From NCBI GenBank assembly GCA_039545315.1, contig BCIM01000001.1:3195783-3259782 (forward strand): DNA of 64,000 nucleotides, written 5' to 3'. Origin of the DNA: Kondoa malvinella (Eukaryota > Basidiomycota > Agaricostilbomycetes > Agaricostilbales > Kondoaceae). A model generated the notes under the pieces. It saw only the letters and a list, made by a program, of their open reading frames with translations, had not been told where the DNA came from and did no database searches. Position 1 is the stretch's first letter, and each line of letters opens with the position of its first letter. Both the position numbers and the translations under genes were made by a program. Below, one piece after another: positions 47,381-59,695 of this stretch.

Positions 47381-49787
47381 TTACAGCTTCGGGCGAGTAG
47401 GTGCGCTGTATTCGTCCTGCGAAAGCAAGTCAGCTGCGCCAAGATAGTCGTCCGAGCAGAACTGACTAGATGAGGCATCATGTCGGTCTGTAGCGACAAG
47501 ATATGTCAGATGTCATGCTCCTTCTGTCACAGAGAGTGTACTTACCGTCAAGAAGTCAGAGACAACGGGAGCATGAATCTGTTCGCTCAAGTAGCGACGT
47601 GCGAGATCGACGTTTTTGGCAGTGATGGTCTTCTTTGCCTTTTCCGCCTCTTGGTTAAGGATCTCGTCAAACCATTGGGCGGTGCATTTCTTGCCCTTGT
47701 CTGTCGTTGCAGAGTGGCGGACCCAAGACCAGAGCTGAACACGAGCAATCTCGGCGCTGCGGAGATATGATATGAAGAGGACCGTTAGTAGGTCAATGCG
47801 GGAAATTGTCTCACTCACGTAGCTAAACAATTTGCCATGTCAAGTCAGCTCAGCGAAACAGCATCAGAAGTGGAGTGTTCACCAGCATCCTCCATCAGGT
47901 TCTGCGTCCTTCATAAGCACATGTCATCGTCAGGTGAAAGCAGACTTACATTGATCGGAACACAACCCAATCCGCCGACCCAATTTGCGACATACGATAA
48001 AGCAGCATTTGCGTTCTCACGAATACCAGCTTCCGTAATCTTGCCAGCTACATTCGTGTTGAGCAAGTCCAAAGCAGTAACATTGACTTCTTCTCTGCGA
48101 ACGTGGTACTGATTTGGACCCTTCATGTGTTCATCGAACACTTCAAGAGCGATCTTGACCAAAGCTGGATGCGCAACCCAAGTCCCATCATGTCCAGCTT
48201 GCACCTCGCGCAGCTTGTCAGCACGGACTTTGTTCATAGCTGCATCATTGGCCTTGTCGTCGCCTTTGATCGGGATTTGAGCCGACATTCCGCCCATCGC
48301 TGCTACGTTGCGCTTGTGACAGGTCTTGATGAGGAGACGGACGTAGGCGTCCATGAAAGGTACGGTCATGGTAATGTCTGATCGGTCAGGTAGGACAAAG
48401 TTTGGGTTGTGACGGGTCTTCTTGATGAAGGAGAAGATGTCTACGTGCGAACTGAGTCAGAGTACACCAAATAGACTGGTCAGGAAGCCCTCACAATCCC
48501 CTGTAGAACCATGGTCAGCTTTCCGAGTCATTGACGATTGAATTTTTTTTGAGACTTACATCGACCACAGTTCAAGCCAGAAGAGTGTTCCTTGAGCTCA
48601 AAGATGATTTCGTCCATCTGGAAAGCAGCAGTGATGGTTTCGATCAAGACAGTGCCGCGAATAGTACCACGAGGCATGCCAATCATGTCTTGCGACAATT
48701 TGAAGACATCGTTCCAAAGCCGAGCTTCAAGGTAGTGCTCCATCTTGGGTAGGTAGAAGTAAGGACCATGACCATTCTTGACTAGGTTTTTGGCATTGTG
48801 GAAAAAGTAGAGACCGAAATCGAAAATGCCACCAGAAATTTTTTGGCCGTCGATGAGAAGATTGGGCTCTTCAAGATGCCATCCACGAGGTCTGTTTGTA
48901 GGCAAACCTGGGCCATGAGTTTCGAGTCTCAATCACACAGGAAACCACAAACCGGACGAGAAGGACAGCAGTCTTTTCGTTGAGCTTGTACTCTTTGCCT
49001 GATTTAGCGTCCTTGAAGGCAATCTGGCGAGAGATGGCGTCGCGCAAGTTGACTTGACCATCAAGCGAGTTCAACCAAGTTGGTGCGTTCGAGTCTTCGA
49101 AATCAGCCATGTAGGTCTTGGCACCACTGCATCAGTACAATGCATTATCAGCATCTATGTGATACACAGTAGCGAGCCGCCTGCCTGTTCAAACTGTATG
49201 ATTCACAAGTTTAGCCATTAAATCTTGACTCGCACGTGAAATACCCACGCATTAATGACCATCTTTCGATCAACAGGACCAGTGATTTCGACTCTTCTAT
49301 CAGTCAAACCAGGGCCTATATACTCATATAAGCGCACTACAAAGCTTATCGGTGTTCGGAGAGACGGACCAGGAGGTGCGGCGGTCCAAGTAGCATCATC
49401 ACGAATGTTTTTAGTTTCAGGCAAGAAATCAGGCAGAGCACCAGCATCCAATTGAGCTTGGTAGAGCTGTCGACGTTGGAGAAGCTACAAATGATCCAGA
49501 TGTGTCAGGGTTCACCCGATCATAAAAAGAGCATGAGCGTACCGTTTTCCTGGTAGGTTCAAAGTTTCTGTGCAAGGTAGCGAGAAATTGTAGAGCCTCG
49601 TTGGTGAGGATAGACTTGTGCCAGCCTGTAGACAGACATGGCGATAATGAGTCATGTTGAAATCTGCATGACCGCCGAGATTGCCCACCTTCGACTTTGG
49701 CTGGTAGACGGGGAATGCAATCAGCTCTATTCCAATGCTATGATGTGTCTACTCACCTTGAATTTGAACTCCTTGTGGTAGCGACAT
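47381..49787 (-). CDS. MLS1: Malate synthase (glyoxylate cycle)
   Basis: About 545 residues. Readable blocks: [132 protein letters not shown], then [13 protein letters not shown] joined to the WDYIFSFIKK exon (the family signature), [33 protein letters not shown] and [20 protein letters not shown]. The enzyme condenses glyoxylate and acetyl-CoA to malate; catalytic Arg and Asp lie in the RGTIRGT and MADFED blocks. The final 36-nt exon encodes [14 protein letters not shown] is a plausible PTS1 peroxisome signal, in line with glyoxysomal location. ATG 49787, TAA 47381-47383. The gene start is fed by the 940-bp gap on its right. Confidence 0.95.
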
Positions 49788-50723
49788 TGTTACTTGTGAT
49801 GGTTCAAGATCTACCCCAGTCTGACTTCTCCACGCTCATCACCCTCTCTCGGCTATTTCGGGCAAACTCGGTGGATCTGAAGCTATACAGCATTCTATGC
49901 AATTCAGGAGCTACACGATACTGCTGTATACAATCAGCATGCTCGAGCGGAACCGCCTGATCATATTTGACCTTCCCGCGGTCTTTCTTTCTCATCCCTA
50001 TCACATGCCATCCGTTGCCTGGCTTTGGAGTCAGAGGAGACTTACTGTGCGAGACAGAGATGAGGGAGACGATTTGAGACGCGGAGCATCGTTTTGTCCC
50101 TTGTAAAAGAGCATCAGACGAAACCAATGCGAACATAACCAAACACTCTTGGCCAATGCGAGAGCGACGCACAAGCTGGGCACAGTCAATCGAACTTCTT
50201 CGATACAACAAAAGATCCATGAAGATTACATGGACTTGGTAGGTTTGGCCAGTCGATGTAGGTAGAGAATTGATTCGGCACACAAGAGCAGCATGGAAGA
50301 TAGCACATCATGCTTGAGCTTGTCACATCAACGATGTCAGTAGCTCTTTAGAGCATGCGCAAGTGATACGGAGCTGGTGCGCTGAACAGATTGCACAAGA
50401 AGAGGACTCGAACAGATTCATGGGAACAAGCTCATTTGACGCTATAGCAGATGAAGGAGCGGAATACCCAGCAAAAAATTGAAGACAGGGCAGTCAATTG
50501 ATGGTGCAGAATCACGCGAAGACACGAGACAAGAAGTGAAGGCCTTTCGCAAGGGAACCTTGAGATGTCCGAGTACGAATAGCTTGCATACAGGAGGCAT
50601 ATAGCAAGCAGTGGCTAGACAGAGAGACACACAGACAGGCAACAAGACTTTTGACCGTCACCTTGAACCAACTCTCGCACAATCTCCGATAAAAACAGCA
50701 AAGGTTGTCAAGGTTTCAAAGAG
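49788..50723. other. Long divergent promoter interval, no gene seen
   Basis: About 940 bp between the divergent starts of malate synthase (-) and the nuclear-protein gene (+), one of the longest gaps in the window. This fits a carbon-source-regulated malate synthase promoter, though I found no certain motif. A 159-codon frame on minus (49804-50283) shows no domain or splicing and is probably chance. Confidence 0.5.
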
Positions 50724-53700
50724 GATGCCTACGGTGATGACGCAGTCGTCTGACCTAGCAGCGGGCATAGGCAGTGTGGAAGCCTACGAGCGCAAGCATA
50801 ACGCGCAACCTTCGAGTCCCGGAACCGAACAGCAAGGCGTCGCGCTGTTGCAAGAGGGGATGGAAGAGCTGGCTGGTGTGTCTCTATGTCTGTATTTCGA
50901 ATAACGCGCTCAGCTTGAGAAATTCAACAGAACTGGATCGAGTCCTGCAAGAGCAACGCGAAGATATCTCGGCACGCGATTTGAGCGTGTCTGAGCATCA
51001 TGTACCTGTGCTGGAAGCTAGTGCGGACTCAACAATGCCCTCGGCAGCTCAGCCAGTCGAGACGGAGTCAAACAACATTCAGTCAATTGACATGGGTGAG
51101 CTTGGAGCATTCGTCCTATAGCATGGGATTAACGGCTACCTAGATGCAGAACCATCTACAACACCCTCGGTGCTTGAGGTCCCAGAAGAAGCCAATCGAA
51201 CTATGCCTATAGACGATACCGAAGATCCACTTCGACTATTAGCTGCTGCCGCTCCTTCAAATCCAACGCCGCAAGTACAATCCGCACGGCCTGAAAGAGA
51301 CAAGAGACCGAGAAAGAAGACCTATGAAGATGAGCAATATGAGAAGGATCAATTAACAAAGCAGCAAAATCAAGAGCGGAGGCTTTCTGGTCGATCAGCG
51401 CAGGATGTGGATATGAATCAGGAGCAGGTGGATGCGGTTGCGTCGGACAATGATTTCAGCATCGAGATTGATGTTCCACCGCCTGAAGTCACAAGTGCGC
51501 GCAAGGGAGGTAGAAAGAAGAACGGGCCCGCAAAGAAAGCGCCGACGATATCAAAGAAGGTAGCAGAAGAATCAATGATTGAGGTCGAGGTGCCTGAAGC
51601 CCCAACCTCAGGCAGTCGGAAAAGCCGTCGTAAGAGCACTGTCAAAAAGTTTCCCGCCGAATCGGAAGCGAGCAACTCGGATAGAGAAGAAGAAGCTGTC
51701 CCTGTCCAAGCCGCAAAGACAAGCAAGAAACGGAAAGCAGAGCCTGCTCCAACGGAATCTGGAAATGCAAGCGAAGTAACTGTCGAAGTTCCAGTATTCA
51801 AGCCTCGCACGTCTCGTACCACTAAAGCACCTATCTCTCAACCGACTAAAGATAAGGAAGAACAAGTTCAAGATTTGGAAGCTGATATCCCGTCCACAAA
51901 AGCTGTTAAAAAGGGCAGAGGTCGTCTCCCGAAATCAAAGAAGATTGAGCAGCCTGCTGAAGATACTGTAGATGCGGCTGAACAAGTCCCGGTACCCACC
52001 ATCGTACCAGAACCTGAACCTTCAGCTTCACAACCAACCAAAAAACGGGCTGGACGTCCACCAAAATCAGCCGCCGTGCAATCGCCTGTCGGAAAGATCA
52101 AAGAAGCCGAAGCTGAAGAAACACCGCAACCTTCCGGTAGACCGTCGCGTAGAGCAACTCAGAAAAGCATCATCGAAAAATCAGGAAGTGAAGATGCTGA
52201 TTCAGCGGAAGAGCAACCTCAATCCTCAATACCTAGCAAGAAGTCCAAGGTAGCTAGTGGCCCAAAGAAGAGCAACAAGCGCAAAGCTTCATCTTTGAGC
52301 AGCGAGAATGAGAATGAGCAAGTGCGCAAAGCGAAACCAAAAAGAGCAAAAGCCAGTCCGGAATCTGAGGCCGAAGACGAACCATCAATAGACGCTTACG
52401 ATGGGAGCGATGTGCCAGAGACCAAATCGAAAGGCAAAAAGAAGAAAGGGGCAGCTAAACCTAAGCCAGCGAGCAAGGCCATTCCGAAAGCCAAAGCCAA
52501 ACCTCAAAGCAAAGGCAAGGGCAAACAAGCATTACCGAATATCGAGTCTTCCATACCCCCTTCCTCACAAGCTACTCCTCAGAAAGAACCCAAACCGGAT
52601 CTTTGGCGAATGCAAGCGTTCGATGAAGGTCTAGTCTGGGTCTTTATTTCCAGCGTCCTTCCGACAGAAGAAACGCAGCTCAGTCAAGTATCCGATATAC
52701 CTAGTGGAAGTCAACCGCCTGCTAGTCAGTCTTTCCAGAGTCAGGAAATGCGTGATCCGGAAGGTCCTGGATTCTGGTGGCCTGGAACGGTGAGACTAAT
52801 GCGTGTCTCGAGAATGAGAAGCTTATCCTTCTGAGCAGATCGTTCCAAATCCGAAAAGCGCAACAGTGAAAGATCCGATCACTGTATCCCTTGTGATTGA
52901 CAAAGCTGAAGAAGTCCTGATATACGAGTGAGTCTAAATGCAGACCCATTCCGTTGTCTCTAAGCTCTTATCAGGGATGAAGAGATGGTCATCAAGAAGG
53001 CTTCTCCCGCTACTATTCGGACCTTTCGAGCTTCAGCTACTGGCGTCCGATTTGCAAAGTCTTCGAACCTGGTTCCACCCCAAGGCCACGCATCAGCCTC
53101 ATCTCCAACACCAGCTGCCGGATCAGAGCAACCAGGCTTGATTCTACCTAAAGGACCTTCTCCCGAGGCATTCGAATACGCACTGGCAAAGGCATATCAG
53201 CTCGAGGCACAGATGGAAGATGGACTGCTCGATGCTGATCTCGGGTCGACACTTGATCATGCAAAGAAGTCATCTCCACGGAAGCGTAGGATAGGCGACG
53301 CTCTTGAGATGGCCAATAGCACACTGCATATCAATGCACCTGCTTTGGGCGATGATGATTTGGAGGAGATTGATGATCAGTGAGTCTCTTCCATTTGATT
53401 GGTGCTAGTACCGAATGCTTTGGCAGAATGACGCTACCTGAGGGCGTCCTCGCTGTCAGCCAATACAAACAATATTTTCCAGCATGGATTCATCGCGCGA
53501 TCCCGCCAGAACCATTCAAGCCAGGCGTCAAGCGTACAGCAGCATCGCGGCGAGTCAAATATATCGGTCACTTTCCTTGGAATCCTGTAGAGAAAGAAAC
53601 AGTCTTTACCAGATCGCAGTTCCATACGGTCTTTGACGACGAGTTTCAGACATGCAAGGTGAGGGTTCCCGTGAAGGTAGTGTTACAGCAAACTGAATAT

Positions 53701-54406
53701 GTGCCTGCAGCTCGGCTGGCTCGAAACGACGCAGGCGCATTCTGACGAAGATTTGCTCGAGATTATGCACCTTTGCATACCTGAATTCCAGCAAGTCGTA
53801 CAAGGCAGATACGCTCCTGCGATGGAACTGCACGAGCAATACTTTCAGCACGCAACGACCAAGGGACGAGAGCTTTTGTCCCAACAGTCTGCTGGCATCG
53901 GCGAGTATTCAGAAGACCAAAAGATCGTAATTGTCGATTTCTTGCGCAGCTGGTACAGAGGCGAATTGCAAGACGAGAGTATCGTGCGTCCTTCTCTGAC
54001 GTACTCTGAAACTTGTGCTGAATTGCGTCGGCAGCCAAAGCGCGGGGATATCGATCCTCGACTAGAAGAGCTCAACGACGAATTCATCAACCTATATGTC
54101 GACGCCGTCCTCAGTCCTATGGCTTTTGAGCTCCTCACTCTTGAAGACCAACCTCACCACAAAGTGCTGGCCACAGAGATGCACCCTCACGACAAGAATG
54201 CAGCGTTGATCGAGTCGCATCAATTAGCAAGGGAGAACCTCAAGAATGCAGGATATGTCGCTCGTTTACTGGCTCAACGTGACTCGTACAAACAAGCCCG
54301 AGCGACTATTGGCACAAAGAAGAAGCGGCGAAGGCTAGATATGGGCACGATCAAACGGCAAGTAGAGGAAAAGGAGGATGTGGCAGATCTTGTCAATGCT
54401 GCATGA
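50724..54406 (+). CDS. Large nuclear protein with AT-hook-like motifs and a PWWP-like tract
   Basis: Roughly 1,100 residues. The first half is disordered and rich in Lys/Glu/Ser/Pro, with AT-hook-like KKGRGRLPKSK and KRAGRPPKS and many K/R clusters (nuclear-localisation type). A conserved-looking segment, GFWWPGTIVPNPKSATVKDPITVSLV (W-W-P near the start, as in PWWP/chromo-barrel folds), follows an intron near 52789-52838. Further on come QYFPAWIHRAIPPEPF, RVKYIGHFPWNP, and after an intron (about 53660-53718) LGWLETTQAHSDEDLLEIMHLCIPEFQQVVQGRYAPAMELHEQYF with a long helical end. The C terminus is basic (GTKKKRRRLDMGTIKRQV). It probably binds chromatin (inference). The start is ATG 50724; in-frame codons upstream lack an ATG. 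Stop TGA 54404-54406. I cannot name a family. Confidence 0.65.
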
Positions 54407-54552
54407 GTCTGAGTCGAATGTCACCCGTGTTGTAATGCTCGAGCGATGCGCTCTACAAGTTCAAATACATTTCCCCAATCAATCAAAATCCGAGATTTCG
54501 ACAATAAACCCCCCTTCAAGCTATATACAAAGTCTGTGTCTTAGACCAACCC

Positions 54553-55425
54553 TTACTGTTTCGAATCATCGAAGTAATCAATCCTTGTTGAATCGTCCAA
54601 AGAAACGTCGTACTCGGATGGCATCGTTTGTAAAGTCGAATGATCGCCAGTGAGATGCGTCTGGAAATCGAGTGTTTGATGACCGTCATCGTACGTGTGG
54701 TTGGCGGAAACAGCAGAACCAGGAGCAGGTAAAGCGCCTTGACCATTAAGGGAAAGAAGGACTTGGTTGAGTAAAGTTTCCATTGAAGTGACGCGGTTTT
54801 CGATTTTCGTTTGCCAGGCTGTTTCTTCCGAGCTACCACGTTTTGATCTGAGCGTCAGATTCTCAGTGCCAACACGTGGAGCAGCGGTAGCGACTGACTT
54901 TAAAATTGCATTGTCTTTTCTGTCAAATTGACATTCGACATTGGCTTTCTCGCATCTGCGACAAGGTGCCTTGTCTGATCCTTCACATCTCATCTAGATG
55001 ATAGTATGTGAGCATACAGACACGGCATGAGCGCTGTAAGATACCTTCATCTTCCGACATCGTACTAACAGACCAAATTGAGCGCAATTCGACGTAAACA
55101 GAGCAGAGGGAGACTCACGACACGCCTGACTCGTCCTCGGCGCCGACTTGTTCTTTCTCTTTGCAGGAGCGGCAGTAGAAGGCCCTGCCTCTGCGTTTTG
55201 CGGGTCATTGCCAGTGTCCAAAGTGACTGGTAGATTTGCAGAGAGGGAAACGGATTGATGTTGGTGTTGGTCATGCTGGCCTAGAGTACTAAAGTCGTGC
55301 AGATGCATAGAAGGGTCAACCAGAGGTAGGTCTTGCACTTGATTCCCGCCCAAAGCAGGATCGATATTGTGTTCCGACATGCTCCCTATCCCGCCTTGAA
55401 GACTCTTTGCGACCTTATGCGTCAT
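54553..55425 (-). CDS. Short Zn(II)2Cys6 transcription factor
   Basis: About 260 residues. The His/Gln-rich N-terminal part (DFSTLGQHDQHQHQS) precedes a basic stretch (AKRKNKSAPRTSQ) and the zinc cluster, assembled over three exons: QACLRCRKMKMRCEGSDKAPCRRCEKANVEC, with spacing C-x2-C-x6-C-x7-C-x2-C-x6-C. A heptad-like coiled coil (WQTKIENRVTSMETLLNQVLLSL) for dimerisation follows, as in Gal4-type factors. The protein ends soon after with an acidic tail (DDSTRIDYFDDSKQ), so the usual 300-500-residue fungal-specific middle homology region is absent. The middle zinc-cluster exon is only 20 nt (55045-55064). Stop TAA 54553-54555. The ATG at 55425 (MTHKVAKS) is the first in frame; 55380 (MSEHNID) is an alternative. 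Confidence 0.82.
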
Positions 55426-55681
55426 GCTGTTAGAAGTCAATAACACGGAGGGTACAGCCGACTGACCGAGCTTCGACTCGAGAGCGGAAAGGCGAAAATC
55501 TCTTCGCTTCACTGCCTTACAGCATACAAATACGCCTTCTACAAGCCTGAATAGCGACTTGTACGAGTCTGCAGTGTGACGTGGTTCCGAACGAGCCCAA
55601 AATCGATAACAGACGCCTCTTTGGGCAATTCAACTTTTTTTTCGTGCAAGTCCACAATCCACCTCAGACAGCGTCCTCAAT

Positions 55682-56187
55682 ATGGCAGCGATACAATTGC
55701 GAGCGGCTACATTGTTCCCCATAGCCTCAACGAGCTTCCTTATACCGCCTTTGTCTACTTTACTGCCAGAATGGCTTCTTCGCGCTGTGCCAAAAAAGAA
55801 GGTCTCGCATTGTACGCTCGCTCGTCTCATTGTGCTGCTTGTAGCTCAGTGCGTGCGGTGGTGTACAGCTCGTAAATCAATGCGATCAGCCAACAAAGGC
55901 TTGAAGGAAAAGACGAGTCAGTATCATCGAATGCATCTAATGCTGTCTTTTAAATGGCTCGTCTAACAGACATTTCTACCTGCGCATCATGCGGCCTAGC
56001 CAAACGCGCACATCACTTTTGTCCAAATTGCTATTCCACCATCACCAGAAGATGGAAGAGCACGAATGCAGCTCGACCAGATCGAACGCCTGCACTCGTA
56101 GATGGGGCAGAAGAAGCTGAAATTGAGGTTGAAGCAAAGGATGGACCGGCACCTAGTTTGTGGCAGAGGCTGACGGGTAGAAGCTAG
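55682..56187 (+). CDS. MRPL32: Mitochondrial large-subunit ribosomal protein bL32m
   Basis: Three exons, about 130 residues. A presequence-like N terminus (MAAIQLRAATLFPIASTSFLIPP) leads to the conserved mature start VPKKKVSH, then SRKSMRSANKGLKEKT and the zinc ribbon CASCGLAKRAHHFCPNC (CxxC ... CxxC). VPKKK is where m-AAA protease processing exposes the mature protein in yeast. Introns: about 55815-55870 and 55917-55966. The tail after the zinc ribbon carries an acidic stretch (EEAEIEVEAKDGP) beyond the core. ATG 55682; the stop TAG 56185-56187 overlaps the stop of the convergent Ngl2-like gene. Confidence 0.92.
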
Positions 56188-57930
56188 AGCGGGAGAGCGA
56201 GTTCGGTCATTGCGATTAGGTGATCTGAGGCAGACTTGTTCTTGCGTGGTAGACCCGGTTCGAGGTCGACGCCTGGCGGGAAGGGGAGTAGAGCGGTGAC
56301 TTCAATCTCGTCGGGTGCATTGGCTGGTGGCAGAAGGAAGATGTAGTCGAGCGTGCAACGCCTGCGCAAAGATCAGTGAGAGATACAAGAGAAAGGGACG
56401 GGCCGTACCAGAGAGGTGTAAAGTTACTGTACATGGGTTCTGCAAGAGCAATCAGCATCATTCGCAAGAACCCAACTTGGACTCACCTGCATCACCAGGT
56501 CTCGCGATATCCGCCAACTGTTCTGTTGGATGCTCGAGACCTTTAATCACTTCCATCCTTCTATCCTTGAATAGTTCTACGCCTTCTATACGCTCATACT
56601 TTTCCTCGTACACGCTTCTCGCTCTACCCACCTCTTTGAACAAATCGAGCGTTTCTTCAAATGTAAGCAGACCATCTTCTTCCGTCGGCTCTCGTGTAGA
56701 CATGACTACTTTATCCGGATCGTCGCCTCCTTCCTCTTCTTCCTCTTCCTCTTCTTGTGCTGGCGCTTCGTTCAAGCTATCGACAGTCTTGTGTATCGTT
56801 CGTGAGGCTTCCCAGTCTGCTTTCATGTATTGTTGTGCTGTATCTGATGGATCAAAGACGCCCCCAGTCTGCAGTAAAAGATAGCCGAGTTCTGTAGGTT
56901 GCATCTGCAACAATTATCAGATCCAGATTGTCTACAGGTAGAAGGACAAGTTGGACGCACGTTGTAATCACCAGCTAGTATGATTGTCCAATCATGCAAG
57001 CCTTGTTCGGACCGGAAACGCTGTACTGATCGCATCCACAAGCCTACTTGGCGTGTCCGTTCATAAATGTACAACGGATGCCAGAATAAATGCGTCGTTG
57101 CCAATATGACTACAGAGGAATCAGCATGGGTTTAGCATAGGAGCGAGTGACGCACTCCCTTTATCTGAGTTTGTCGATTTGAGGGCAACGCACAAACCAA
57201 TGTTCCTCGTCACTCGACTTAAACCCGTTCGCTGATCTTTATACTTTTCTTCGTCCAGTTTCACTTCGTGTACTTTGAGTAACCTAGAGAAGCGTGCTTT
57301 CTTCCATAATAACAGCAAACCGTGCTTCTTTGCTGCATAGCCTTTGGCGTAGACATGGTCGTACGTATCTGGTGCTATTCGCTCAAAGTAGTGTTTGTGC
57401 TCTTCTTCTGCGCCAGACCATCGATCCACTGTTGACTTGATGAACAACTATTGAAATTATATAGAGAAGGAAAGGGCACCTTCTTGTAGACAATGCACAT
57501 CCGCGTCGCGTTCGTGGATTTGGAATAGCAGTTCATTGCGATCTTTGAACTTGAGACAATCCGATCCAGGAAAGAGCGTACGTCGGACGAGACCTTATTG
57601 AAGGGGTTCAGAGAGGATTCAGTTAAAGAGAAGACAAAAGAGGCTCGACCTTGTGCCAGGATGTTCCATGTCAAGACTTTGAGCCGTGGGAGAGCAGAAG
57701 AGGTAGCGAAATGATGCAGAGTCCTTCACGCGAGAGATATAGAGAGAGATTTTGGAGCCATAGAGGGCTACTCACCTTGCTATATAAGGCTGCGAGCTCG
57801 TCACAGGTTTGACTGGTTCATGCGTTTTCTTGACAGCTCGTTCAGCTCTCAAGCGTTCAATCTCTTCTGGTGTAGGTTTGGCATTCTTTTTCTTATGGTT
57901 TGACTTGTCCTTTGCATCCGGAGCTGTCAT
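56184..57930 (-). CDS. NGL2: CCR4/Ngl2-like endonuclease-exonuclease-phosphatase family RNase
   Basis: About 480 residues. The N terminus is basic (KDKSNHKKKNAKPTPEEIERLRAERA). The EEP domain follows: LTWNILAQGL (motif I with Asn), HERDADVHCLQEVDRW (Glu metal ligand), HVYAKGYAAKKHGLLLLWKK (KxxGxxxxW), VILATTHLFWHPLYIYERTRQV (THLxWxP, His), WTIILAGDYNMQP (GDYN, Asp/Asn), an acidic insert (AQEEEEEEEEGGDD), then FTPLWRCTLDYIFLLPP and SASDHLIAMTEL (SDH). These motifs place it in the CCR4/nocturnin/Angel/Ngl group. Ngl2 trims the 3' end of 5.8S rRNA precursors; orthology to Ngl2 rather than Ngl1/3 is likely but unproven. ATG 57930; TAG complement at 56184-56186. Confidence 0.87.
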
Positions 57931-58100
57931 GGCCGTCGCTGAGGACTTTGTTATTTTTGAAGGGGACTTGCTCTGCTACAGCCATCTCGTATACAGCTCC
58001 CTTGTGACATATCTCCCAAGCTGTAGAAGCATGCATTTGTCCATCTACGCGTGTTAGAAGCGTGTACATACACACCACAAGCAAGGCAAGGCAGAGCAAG

Positions 58101-59695
58101 ATGGCACCTCGAGGAGCGAGTCCGACTTTGGTGCTTCTCGGTCTATGCACTGTTCTTTTATGGCTCTACATGCGTCAAACTACTCGCCCGTTTGTCTTTA
58201 TCCTCACTCCGCTGCTCGCCCGCATTTGACCAATCAAGGCAGATTCCCTAATACCTCAAGCGACTACCTGCATACACAAGAGTTGGATCTCGTCTGCAAC
58301 CCTTATGACGAACCAGGTCATCTCATCTGGAACAAGGAAAACAGTCGAACAGCTACTTGGGCTACTTTCCCTTCTTCCAACTGCGACGAAGCACCAGACT
58401 ACTTTGCTCTTCTCAAGACTGCCTTTGATGATGCCGAACCTGCGAATCCTGAACTGGCAGCAGAGAAAGCTCGAGCGATAGAAAAGACACGCTTTCTGCG
58501 CAATCAGACGCTCTTGCTCTTGGGAGACAGCGTGGATCGGAATGCTTTGTTTCATTTATCGGATTTAATGAGGGCTGGTGTGTGGCCTACAGGGTATCAT
58601 AATGCGAGTATAGTTGGGGTAGAGGATGGTTGGGACGTGAGAGGGAGTCCGCATGTGTTGGATCAATGGCAGCTTCAGTTTCGTGCGTATAATGGCTTCT
58701 TCTATGGCATGGTCAGTCGCTTTGCTTTCCAATGAGCTATATGGTCTTACACGGTCAACTCGGTCGACAGGATGATGTGGATGAGTTTCAATGGCAAATT
58801 GATTGGCGACCTCCAGGCAAAGCCGAGAAAAGAATCGAAGAGCTCTTTGTCCCTTTCATGAAAGACACTGGCACACCGCCCGATTTCATCATGCTTCACG
58901 CTGGCAGTCAGTCTCGCATCTCTACTCTGATGATAGCTGACATGGGTTAGTGTGGGATCTCGCATTATGGGGCAGGCAAGACACGAAATTAGGATTATCA
59001 ACTGCTGATCCGCTTACGCCTGAGCGTCTTATCTGGTGGTCAACGAGAATGAAAGCAGTCATTAGACTGGTCCAGCAGAAATGGCCTCATGTTCCACTTT
59101 GGTTGCGCACAAGTCATCGAGTTGGGATTTTACCTGCCGTGTCCAGTGGTAGGTGTTTTGGTACCAGTATCTGAACCTGGTTGATCGTAAACTAGGCGAT
59201 TACACCGTCGGCGTAGAAGACAACCCGCATAAGGTACAAAACTTCTTTACTGATCTGTGAGCCTTCCTTCCGTTTCGGTATACTCTCGCGCTAATGATAC
59301 AACAGACGAACACATCAACTTCGCGAATTACAAAAATCAGTAGCAAAAGAAATGTGTCTGCCTCTGGTCAGTGCAACGTGGTTTTCATTTGGCTTAGCTG
59401 ATGCTTGTTCGGTCCAGTTTGATTTCGGACATATTTGGGAAGGTTGGCAGGATCATCGTAAGTCTAACTCTTTCTTCTGCGTTACGGCGCTCACGGATGA
59501 GTTACACCTACAGAGGATAAGGTGCCCTTTTCTTTCACCTTCTTCCACAACATGCTAAACTTTCAGCAGGTCCATCCTGATCCACTACCAGGTGGCTTAG
59601 CATACGGTCTACCGCTCATGCACGCCATGTATCTCGAGTCTATCGGACGAAACAAGTGGCTGCACAAGCCTTGTCCGATTGATTATGAGCCATAA
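58101..59695 (+). CDS. Type II membrane SGNH/PC-esterase-like protein
   Basis: About 430 residues. The N-terminal helix (LVLLGLCTVLLWLYM) acts as a signal anchor; the rest would be in the Golgi lumen or outside. After an intron (about 58174-58236) come LDLVCNPYDEPGHLIWN, CDEAPDYFALLKTAF, then FLRNQTLLLLGDSVDRNALFHLSDL, in which GDSVDRN is the block-I serine motif of TBL/PC-esterase and Cas1-type O-acyltransferases. Later blocks are PDFIMLHAG, WDLALWGRQD, WWSTRMKAVIRLVQQKWPHVPLWLRTSH and, near the end, VHPDPLPGGLAYGLPLMHAMYLES, whose DxxH-like region may hold the Asp/His. Such proteins modify or de-esterify glycans (inference). Stop TAA 59693-59695. Common in basidiomycetes; no specific name is justified. 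Confidence 0.72.

Noticed and set aside
49804..50283. 159-codon minus-strand frame upstream of malate synthase
   Set aside because: No domain, composition like random translation, and it occupies the malate synthase promoter.
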